From Liopterus haemorrhoidalis (Eukaryota; Arthropoda; Insecta; Coleoptera; Dytiscidae): 64,000 nucleotides of DNA. Made by a program: the position numbers and the translations under genes. A model generated the notes under the pieces. That model did no database searches. It saw only the letters and a program-made list of their open reading frames with translations, and had not been told where the DNA came from. Where the stretch lies: the NCBI GenBank assembly GCA_963971575.1, contig OZ020612.1:33707916-33771915 (forward strand). The letters run 5' to 3'. Below are positions 55,600 to 64,000 of the stretch, piece by piece (positions within the stretch are counted from its first letter, which is position 1; the number at the start of each line of letters is the position of its first letter).

Positions 55600-56420
55600 T
55601 GATTTTTGTTAGTACTTGATTATTAAAGGGCACTTTAACCATAACCTCAACATCCCGTGGTGTTCTCACATTACATATGAATATAAAAATATGTACCAAC
55701 AATTGTTCGCGCCAGCTCGCGCGAATTGTTTATATTGGGAGTTTTCTCAGTGGGTTTTAATGTGGGAGTTTTCTCAGTCCAACATTTTTTATTGGACACT
55801 AACGATATAACACTCGAACCGACTGTGTCTTGTTAATATTGTGTACTCAGTTACCCAGTATGTGCCCTGCCGCCCAGGTTTTGTTCACGAATGTATGTTA
55901 CATATACATTCGTCTCGTGTCTTAGTGTATCTTAGTCGCTCATTTTGGTCACAGAATTCTCGTAGTATCGTGCTTCTTTAAGCAGATGTAGAATTAGACC
56001 ATGTCTGCTTCAATTCGTTTATTTTTTTGTTGTTGTCGTGAACGCATTTTACGCATGCATTCACATTCTTGTGTTCGTCTATTTCGCGAATACAGTGTGG
56101 ACTTATTAAATCGACCGTGGCTGTGTGTCCAAAGTCTCCATTCCAGACTTGGTGTATTACGAAGCTACAGAACCATTAGGTATCTGGTGTGTTTAGGTAT
56201 CTAAAAGTCCATCAACTTGTGTACATCCAATCCCACCACTCGCATTCTACAATCGCGTGAGATTGCACCCAATAAAGTCCATTCGCTTTATTTCGCGTTC
56301 TTCATCTAGATCGTGAGTCCTGCCTTACGATCATCATGAACGTGCTCCTTAGAGCAGGAACCTGGCCAATGTCTCCGTCTGGGAACATTGCAAGGCTCCG
56401 CATTTAACAACAAAATTTAT
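55600..56420. other. Possible solo LTR or unclassified insertion
   Basis: This segment of different composition lies between BEL/Pao remnants. It has tandem words GGGAGTTTTCTCAGT (about 55738 and 55767), a CCCAATAAAGTCC polyadenylation-like signal (about 56268), and a possible TGTT...AACA frame. No matching LTR partner or duplication was found, so the call is tentative. Confidence 0.3.
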
Positions 56421-56749
56421 TTAATGAGATACTTTTAACTGATTTATCGTCGATTGAAAGCGATGATGATGAATTTATCATGGATTATTTCACTAAAGGA
56501 CAGTTTGGTTAGTAATCAATTTATCATTCCGTAACCGCGTTTCGTATAACATTTTTTCATCAATTTTGTATTTTCGGAACGAAACATTGCATTCTAGGTT
56601 GAAATCTGGTGTTTCCTGTACATACTATATTTTTTGTTTGCAAGTTTTAATTACGAAGACAACAGTGGCATAACAACCGCGTATGTGGGTACCCATGTCA
56701 CATGTTCCCCATGTTTCAGCAGGTGCCCCACTGAAAATTTTAACTCATC

Positions 56750-57440
56750 ATAGGGTCCGTCCCTATTCTGTCTAGTTACGTCACTAAAAGGAAGACTCAC
56801 ACTGATTTACTTTATAGTTATTCCAAATACAAAGCTCAACTTGTTTTGCTAGATTATTACCTTCCTTTATCGTCGATTACAGGAAGTTATTATATTTAAA
56901 AATAGTATGATTTTGATTACATATTGGACAACTATTCGATGAATTGGCTATATGAGCATGTGTACGATATGCGTTTTGTTTCCGTACAAAAATTTAAACT
57001 CATCACTGCGTGCTTGTTTGTTTAAAAAGTGCATTAGCTTATTGAATTCTGGCATATCTTTATTGCCTAATAAGTGACTCCGCGCCGTTCGCGTATTTTT
57101 ATTCAATTTTTTCACTAAAATTAACACAATAGTTGATATACGGGTTCCTAGAGTGCTTTAACAGCATCCATGTGCATTGAGCTTTTTCAGTCAAAGATCT
57201 TAACTAACCAGTGGAATCCTTTTCATTTCTAGAAATAAATTTATGTGTACTTGCATATTCTGTCTACACTCCTGTCTGGTTTGTTACACCGCTTTTGCAA
57301 TGCATCCCACGCAACTATATAATTTTCTTCTGATGCATTAAGAGACGCGATTACCGAAGCCACGTCACCCTTTAATGCATGTTTTTAGGAAGTAAAACTT
57401 ACTTCCCGGTTTTCTATGTATGTTATCATGGCACTAACGT
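56750..57440 (-). pseudogene. BEL/Pao gag remnant with zinc knuckles
   Basis: The minus strand reads HALKGDVASVIASLNASEEN, YIVAWDALQKRCNKPDRSV (57385-57270). After breaks it reads NSSNSCPICNQNHTIFKYNN (about 56960-56900), a C-x2-C-x4-H knuckle with the last Cys lost. AKQVELCIWNNYKVNQCESS follows (about 56850-56800), a second degenerate knuckle. This is the gag of a BEL/Pao element, upstream (in element sense) of the protease remnant at 53.4-53.96 kb. The intervening 2.8 kb includes a mariner and another insertion. Confidence 0.7.
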
Positions 57441-57460
57441 TTTAATGGTGTCATAGAAAC

Positions 57461-58195
57461 GTGACAATTCAATCTAAATGCTATCAAATTATTAATTTCT
57501 ATTTTTTTAAACAAGATATTCGTTTGCTGTTTGTTAAATCCTTAACTGTTGTACTGACTGTTATTTTCAATTTTTATCGCCAGTGTCGCCTGACAGGGAA
57601 TTTCACTTTTTCAGGGAATTTTTTATGTCTAGAGGGAAAAGGGAAAATTCGACAAAAAAAGGGAATTTTCCACATTTGATAGATTGTTTTTTTTTTTTTA
57701 TTATTTATAATTAATTCCTTCTGTCTTACTTACTTCAAAAATTTGCGCCATTTAATAGATGTTAATATTACTTATATGTTCACATAAACGTAAAATTATA
57801 TGTCTACGGGTCTACGTCAATTGGAAACCACAAAAATTACAGCACGCTAGCGCACGATGCACGACCTTCATTTCCTAAGCAGGAACCGAGGAATTCCAGG
57901 AGTGAATCTCATAACGCATTGTTTTGTTTTGTCATTGCGCAAATATTTTATTCAATAGAAAATACTGAAAATAGTGTTTTTTTTTTTGTATGGGAATTTT
58001 CCTTTCAGGCAGGTGGCAACACTGATTAACGCAAAAGAGAAAGGTTTAATGCGAAGACCTTTGTACACGAACTCATCTGGTGTATGTTGATACTTGGTTC
58101 CACAATACACCAATATATTTAAAGAAAATTGGAGGTTATATATACAGGATGTTTGTTTGAAACGGGGCACCCCGAAAATCTCCTTTATCTGTAAA
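57461..58195. other. Non-genic DNA left of the foldback
   Basis: No gene was recognised. The end near 58143 (acaggatgtttgtttgaaac..ggggcaccccgaaaat) has the look of an insect repeat terminus and may belong with the foldback that follows. Confidence 0.35.
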
Positions 58196-58873
58196 GATGC
58201 AAAAAATCTTTAGAACAAAAGTTAAACTAGACAAAAAGGCCCATCTAAAGGTTACTATAAGAATTCTGAGGCACTTCCGGTTTCACCGGAATTGATGTCA
58301 ACTTTTGATCTAGCATAGGGAATCAATAATTTTATATTTTTTTCCTAAAAGTACATTAAATTAGCTTTACAATTACACCAAAAAGTCATATTTTTATGTT
58401 AACCATTCCAAAATGGCCATTTATTTACAAAATAATAATCAACATAAGTTTTACAAAGTTGAACGTAGCAAGCTTTGAAAACAATAAAAAAAGAAACAAA
58501 ATATCTCTAAAATAAACTATTTGACTAATATAATAACTAGTTATAACAGTTTATTTTAGAGATATTTTGTTTCTTTTTTTATTGTTTTCAAAGCTTGCTA
58601 CGTTCAACTTTGTAAAACTTATGTTGATTATTATTTTGTAAATAAATTGTCGCCATTTTGAAATGGTTAACATAAAAATATGATTTTTTGGTGTCATTGT
58701 AAAGCTAATTTAATGTACTTTTAGGAAAAAAATATAAAATTATCGATTCCCTATGCTAGATAGAAAGTTGACATCATTTCCGGTGAAACCGGAAGTGCCT
58801 CAGAATTCTTTTAGTAACCTTTAGATGGGCCTTTTTGTCTAGTTTAACTTTTGTTCTGAAGATTTTTTGTATC
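58196..58873. mobile_element. Long foldback (inverted-repeat) element, 678 bp
   Basis: Two arms of roughly 330 bases are near-perfect inverted copies: GATGCAAAAAATCTTTAGAA (left) and the complement of TTCTGAAGATTTTTTGTATC (right). The centre is near 58535, at a short self-complementary AACTAGTT. The arms differ at scattered positions. No ORF and no clear flanking duplication were seen. It would form a very long hairpin if transcribed. Confidence 0.85.
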
Positions 58874-58905
58874 ACAAAATTATTTAAATACATGGCTGTA
58901 TGCCA

Positions 58906-58917
58906 CCCCCCCCCCCC
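58906..58917. repeat. Run of 12 C
   Basis: A homopolymer C run just right of the foldback, unusual in this AT-rich window. Confidence 0.9.
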
Positions 58918-60167
58918 GCAAGTTGGTTTCAGGCGTTATAAAATTATATCCAACAAAAAATCAATTTTTGTCTGTCAGAGATTCATTTAATGCTGGATAT
59001 ATTTTATGTAATTTGGTTCGATGGATTCGAACAAAGGTTATATGGCATCTGAAAATTTTCATATTACAGGAAGTTTTCTTAACAGCAAAAACGTATATGA
59101 CAAAAATTGTTTGCAAAAAAAATAATATATTTTTTGGTTCTATAGTTTTTTCAGTTGGATGGATACTGTGTTTATTATTTTGCTAATAATATTAAGCTAC
59201 AGGTGGTTATTATTTAGTTTACAGTAAAAATTTATGTAAGAAAAATTGTTTAAAATAAAAATAAAACAGCTTTTTGTTAATACGATGAAAATTTGAGGGG
59301 CTATGGCGGATGCTATCTAATTATATTTCAACTTGAAATGTATTACCTATTATTTACGTTACATTTAAAATGTAAGATGTATGGGTTCGTCAACTAGTAA
59401 CTCATATAGTAGAACCTAAATCTCCCTAGGTGGAGAAATAGGCTTCAACGAAATGTTGCTATCTGGTACGGTTCATCGCTAGGACTTTTTTGGCCCCAGT
59501 TTTACTCGTTTCATTTCTGCTTGGGTCTCCAAACTCTTCTTTTGTCTCTGGTTTTCAATACAATGCCTCCTTGAATTATATTATCTTGTTCTCATCTAAG
59601 GGTCCAACCCAACTAACCACCTTTCATTTTCGGTTTTCAAGTTCATGTCTTAATTTTGTTTCCTCTGTGAGCTACTACCGATCTTTATTGGTTATGCTAT
59701 TTAGCTAATATACTCCAACTATAGTTCTAAAACATTTGTTGACAAATGTTTGTACTCTGTCTAACAGATATTAATGATATAACTTTATTAAAGAATCCAT
59801 CCCACTGTTATATACCCTAGCTGTTATAATCCTATCGTTATAAACTTTCCACCTTTAAATTTTTAAACAAATAAAACTTGACACCGCTGTGACTTGTGTC
59901 ATTTAATATGTGGCTTTGTTCGGAATGTTAATTAATTCTCTGCTTCTTTGTGAAGTCTTGCTCGTGTGTCACAACCATTTTTTTATTTAATTTAAACTTA
60001 ATTAACAAAACTGACAATGTTTTTCTCCCTTTTTAGAAATCTACATATAAATTAACGATTTTGGCAAATGTATTTCTAACTTAAAAGGATCTTTCACAGG
60101 CTAATTCAGTGATGTCCAACCGGAAAGTCGACATTTTTTTCAAAAGGAGTAAAATATTTTATTAAAA
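58918..60167. other. AT-rich DNA without recognisable gene
   Basis: Short ORFs only. The 87-aa frame at 58923-59186 and the 72-aa frame at 59490-59708 show no motif I know. Confidence 0.4.
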
Positions 60168-60480
60168 ATTGATGTGAAGTGTGAATTTTCACACATTTTA
60201 GGGTTTCGCAGGTATATAATAAGTGAAGGCGGCATGCTGAGTGTGTAGGACAAATTTTGCTTTGTAGTAATCACGGCAAAATGAACGACATTTTTAAAAT
60301 AATTTATCGTTTGTTAATATAAGAGCTTTAAAAACAAATGTTATGTTAAAATATATTTTTTTAAATTTTAATTCGAATACCTAATACTATTATTTTGGTT
60401 TCTAAATATGTGCAGTATTTTTTTATATAGCAAGGTACATTAAGATTTTGAAAATTGTGCCTATGGCTTCCATTGGTTGT
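60168..60480. repeat. Dispersed repeat, copy 1
   Basis: It opens TTGATGTGAAGTGTGAATTT and ends GAAAATTGTGCCTATGGCTT. It matches 63770-64000 closely and 62907-63310 in part. It contains no ORF. Confidence 0.75.
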
Positions 60481-60649
60481 CATATGCTCCGCCCCTTTGG
60501 TTTCGTATACATGACACATAGAATGAAAATATAATTCCAATTGGTTATTAAATTTACGCTCTTAAAAATTAAATGCAACATTTGCCAAAATATAACTAGA
60601 ATTTTGAAAAAATAAAAATGGAAAAAAATACAAAATATAAAATTATCTC

Positions 60650-60730
60650 CTCTGCCCGGGAGCGAACCTTAGTTTGTTGCGTAGCAAGCGAGCAAGCTAA
60701 CCATTAGACCAGGATACGACTTCCAGTTTA
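60650..60730 (-). repeat. tRNA-derived sequence or SINE head
   Basis: The minus strand reads CCTGGTCTAATGGTTAGC (A-box-like D arm) and GGTTCGCTCCC (B-box-like T arm) at tRNA-like spacing. The acceptor arms do not pair well, so a functional tRNA is unlikely. Confidence 0.45.
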
Positions 60731-61154
60731 GTGTGTTACATAACTATAACTTTTGTACATCACAAAAAATGCGTTATTTTCCGAAAACATAATCTGATCA
60801 AAAAAATCCTGTTGTACTATACCGGTTCATACCAATGTACATTACTTAGATTTTTTCAGATTTTTTAGTTTAAACCATCTGGGCTACAGGATGTGGGACA
60901 AAAATTTGATTGCACAATTTTGGCAAAAATCGCATCAAAATTTCTAATAAAATTTTGATTGTTAATCTACGTACTAAGGGCTTTCATTTGATGCCCTACT
61001 CAGAATTTTTTTTTTTTTTTTTGCGATGAGCACATATTTGTTTATATTTTTCGGGGAATATGTTTTTTAGATGTTTTAGTATTTTTCCTATGTGCGGGTC
61101 AAAGAGTTGTATAAGCATGCCAAATTAAAACTCTTTAGGGTTAGCCGTTTGACT

Positions 61155-61345
61155 ACAATTTTTACCGAACAGACAGACAGACAGACGACAAAATGACGCT
61201 ATAAGGGTTTTTTTTGTCATACCTACAAAACCCTAAAAATGATCCCATGGAGACAGACAGACAGATAGACATACAGACAGACAGACGACAAAATGACGGT
61301 ATAAGGGTTTTTTGGTCATACCTATAAAAACCTAAAAATGGTAAT
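61155..61345. repeat. GACA microsatellite and tandem duplication
   Basis: Two copies of a unit of about 110 bases each consist of (GACA)n, then GACAAAATGACG.TATAAGGGTT and a 'tcatacctacaaaaccctaaaaatg' segment. This is a common class of insect interspersed repeat end. Confidence 0.8.
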
Positions 61346-61379
61346 GTCCGTAAGTCTTCCATCGCTGTCTTACTTTACA

Positions 61380-62256
61380 GAGACGTATTACAAATGTTGT
61401 CCTATTCAATAAATATAAAGTTTTCTTTGTTCAAATGGGTACTTTATTCCCCATTTTTTTTTTTCGCCTTGGGAGTGGGGAGAGAGAGGATGGCTACGAT
61501 GAAGGAGCCCGCGAAAATTTTGAAATAAGTAAAGTAGCTCCTAGCCTTAAAAAAGTTGGGCACTACTGGTTTAACCTGTAAGAAATATTACGAGAAGATT
61601 CTTTGTGATTTTTTTTTAATATATTTAATACCTCATTTTACTCTGTTAGCTTTGAAGCTCTTAAAAACAGACACCATACTTTGCAGTAAACTTTTGATTT
61701 CCGTTATAAAATTGTAAGGCCCTAAAAAGAAAAGATAAGCTTTTTGCGTCATTCTTTTAAGCCTTTTAGACTCACAATTATCAAACAGGCCTGCCAAAGA
61801 GAAAATGTTAATATAAAAGCAAAAACGTATTTTTTCTTCAAGCGGATTATAATGCTAACATTAATTACATTGTTCAATACATTCGGTAGAAATGATACAT
61901 TTTTTTACTAGTAACAAAATGTGAACATTTTTATACTAGTAAATAGTTCATATACTTATCAACAGGTGACACTGATGGCAGCAGTCGCCATAAACAAAAC
62001 ATCTGTGAATTTAATATGTTTGTAGCGTGGTTTGTAGTGAATTCAAAAGTTAGTTACGTTATTAGTGAGTTACTTTATTATTATTTTGTGATCAATCTGT
62101 GATTAGTTACAAAATACACAATATAAAGATCAAAAATTAAAAAATGTCTTAACCAATTCAATGTACACCGCCGGAATTAGCAGCAATAGCATCTGAAACT
62201 ATAAAGTCATAAGTATTTATGGTTGTAAATTTTTAATACCTACGCTTGAAGAAAAA
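61380..62256. other. AT-rich DNA, nothing recognised
   Basis: No ORF with a motif and no repeat was recognised. Confidence 0.4.
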
Positions 62257-62393
62257 ATAGTATATGTCACTCGGAGTAGAACGCCTTTTTTGTGCTTCGC
62301 TCAATATGCAAGCCTCGACTGCGCCTCGGCAGCAACATTTGAGCTCAGCACAAAAAAGAGCGCGTTCTACTCCTAGTAACATAATATACTATT
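62257..62393. mobile_element. Hairpin MITE, about 137 bp
   Basis: Arms AATAGTATATGTCAC..GGAGTAGAACGC..TTTTTTGTGC and the matching complement (GCACAAAAAAG..GCGTTCTACTCC..AATATACTATT) pair over about 45 bases, around a GC-richer loop. No coding capacity. Flanking duplication unclear. Confidence 0.7.
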
Positions 62394-62906
62394 GTACATT
62401 CAACGTTCTATTAGATATTACGCAGAATTACTACGCATTTCATAAGTTTCTTTGAGTCGTTGTTTTTAATATTATCATGATTGTTAGACTTCATTATACT
62501 TATTAAATATTTAGCTAGATCTAAATAAACTACTGAAAAGTAAAAGCTAACAAAGAATGCAATTAAGTTCAGCATGCTTATGTCTTGTTTGTTTAACACT
62601 AACTTCCAACAAGTACTACCTAGTCTTGCCGTAAATATTGTTACAAAGTTATCATTGAAATTTCACAAGATATTTAAAGGTATTTTAATTTTCTTTTAGT
62701 ATATAATATATAGTTACATCTTAAACATGCAACACCAATCAGTTTTTAAAATGGCCACTTCTGGCCGTTACACACCGCTTGTCTCTGCAGCCACATGTCA
62801 ATAGAATTATGAAAGGTTTCTACAGAAAAACCTTCTGCCCTAGACAAAAATACAAAAATTCCATAGTATTATAAACTTTAATTTAGCCGTAAATTAAAAA
62901 AAGATT
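62394..62906. other. Non-genic DNA
   Basis: Nothing recognised between the hairpin MITE and the second dispersed-repeat copy. Confidence 0.35.
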
Positions 62907-63310
62907 ATGTGGAGTGTGAATTTTCAGGCATTTCAGGGTTTTCTAGGTATTTAGTAAATGACAACAAATTGTGGGTACATATTAAAAATCATAAAATTCC
63001 ACAACTTTTGAAAAAATGACAACAAATTGTGGGTACATATTAAAAATCATAAAATTCCACAACTTTTGAAAAAATAACCCATGTACTTCCATTTTTGACG
63101 TACTTAATTTACAGATTCGCGTGCATCAATACCTGCATCAAGAACTGGGTAGCTATAGTTTAACCCAGTTCTTCAGTCAGTTATTATTTTTTTCAGCACC
63201 ACAAAATAAAGTTATTTTTTGAAAAACTAATCTGATCAAAAGTTTAGCTATATTGGTTTCCATCAATGTGCATTGTTGAGAATTTTTTCATATCTTTAGA
63301 CTTTAGACCA
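62907..63310. repeat. Dispersed repeat, copy 2 (with internal duplication)
   Basis: It shares 'gtggagtgtgaattttca..catttcagggtttt' with copies 1 and 3. Its 3' part (aaaactaatctgatcaaaa.., 63220 on) matches 60790-60900. A 58-base unit is tandemly duplicated at 62958-63015 and 63016-63073. Confidence 0.65.
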
Positions 63311-63311
63311 G

Positions 63312-63475
63312 CGATTCCCAAACTGTGCGCCGCGGCGCCCTGGGGCGTCGCCGATAGGTTGCAGGGTCGCCGCGAAAATATTACAATATTCCTCCAACTG
63401 CGTTAGTTAGACCAGTTTTTACTTGGGGTACCGCGGAAAAATTCTAATACATGAAGGGCACCGGGAACCGAAAAT
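63312..63475. mobile_element. hAT-like MITE terminus
   Basis: CAGCGATTCCCAAACTGTG followed by a GC-rich GCGCCGCGGCGCCCTGGGGC block is typical of hAT-derived ends. A convincing right end was not found. Confidence 0.4.
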
Positions 63476-63477
63476 TT

Positions 63478-63780
63478 CCGTAGTTTATTTAGTATAGAAA
63501 AAATTTGGGGCTTTAATCGTTCAACGCGTATTGAGATTAAATTTTTTTAATGGTATAATTAACATTATTTATGAAAATAGTGAATTAAAAAAAAAAACAC
63601 AACTCAAAAACAGTTTGAGACAGCGACCTCCGGTTAAAATTTTTGGATTTTCCGTAGTTTATTTAATCTAAAAAAAATTTGGGGCTTTATCCGTTTAATA
63701 CGTTTTGAGATTACGACATTTTTTTAATGGTATAATTTACATTATTTGTGAAAATTGTGAATTAAAAAAAATTGATGTGA
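63478..63780. repeat. Imperfect tandem duplication, about 175 bp
   Basis: TCCGTAGTTTATTTAGTATA at 63478 and TCCGTAGTTTATTTAATCTA at 63653 start two diverged units. Both contain 'atttggggcttta' and 'ttttttaatggtataatt'. Confidence 0.7.
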
Positions 63781-64000
63781 AGTGTGAATTTTCACACATT
63801 TCAGGGTTTCGCAGGTATTTAGTAAGTGAATAATGATTATTTGGGATGCCAAAACAAATTTTATGTTAAAATATTTTTTTTTTTGTTAATTTTAATTCGA
63901 ATGCCTAATACCATTATGTAGGTTTCTAAATATGTGCAGTATTTTTTTTATATAGCAAGGTTTAATAAGATTTTGAAAATTGCGCCTATGGCTTCCATTT
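63770..64000. repeat. Dispersed repeat, copy 3 (cut by window end)
   Basis: TTGATGTGAAGTGTGAATTT through GCGCCTATGGCTTCCATT matches 60168-60475 with a shorter middle. It continues beyond the window. Confidence 0.75.

Noticed and set aside
60650..60730. Functional tRNA gene
   Set aside because: A- and B-box-like parts exist, but the acceptor and T stems do not pair properly. A tRNA-derived repeat is more likely.

Overview
The window looks like AT-rich, transposon-dense arthropod (most likely insect) nuclear DNA. No host protein-coding gene, rRNA or intact tRNA could be supported. Nearly every recognisable coding stretch belongs to a mobile element: Penelope-like, Jockey, I-type and CR1-like non-LTR elements, BEL/Pao, mariner, Helitron, hAT-type MITEs and tRNA-derived SINEs. 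The insect assignment rests on this mix of families; a beetle is possible but not demonstrated.

Left third (1-22 kb). Mostly unannotatable AT-rich DNA with small repeats (SINE-like units at 1.1, 2.1 and 12.5 kb, a hAT-like MITE at 3.8 kb). It holds a frameshifted I-type LINE with RNase H (about 5.3-10.8 kb) and remnants of other LINEs (13.0-13.9, 15.0-16.2 and 17.9-19.85 kb). A mariner remnant lies at 14.0 kb and a BEL/Pao integrase remnant on the minus strand at 20.75-21.6 kb.

Centre (22-37 kb). This is the most informative part. A young Penelope-like element (22069-26661) has a 12-bp target-site duplication, two nearly identical direct pseudo-LTRs of about 544 bp, and an inverted partial copy carrying the GIY-YIG endonuclease. 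Its pseudo-LTRs carry a hammerhead-like core motif. To its right a CR1-like LINE (PHD-finger ORF1, EN-RT ORF2) is cut by an almost intact antisense I-type LINE (31005-36578). A 12-bp duplication shows the insertion is exact, and the CR1 reading frame would be continuous without it. The I-type ORF2 (EN-RT-RNase H) is broken by a single in-frame TAG and has altered endonuclease motifs.

Right (37-64 kb). There are hAT-type MITEs with 8-bp duplications, two identical 109-bp Penelope-like tails, and a third I-type fragment. A satellite of about 121-bp units (40.8-42.6 kb) is flanked on both sides by CCAAT-box plus TGACGTCA modules. Then come a decayed antisense Jockey element (43.7-47.96 kb), two mariners with clear TIRs and TA duplications (49443-50444, 54422-55561), a Helitron helicase scrap, and antisense BEL/Pao gag and protease-linker pieces separated by insertions. 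The far right has a 678-bp foldback, a hairpin MITE and a dispersed repeat present in three copies.

The genes do not form a host pathway. What can be read is an insertion history: old LINE and BEL/Pao debris, later mariner and MITE insertions, and the Penelope-like and I-type copies among the youngest arrivals.
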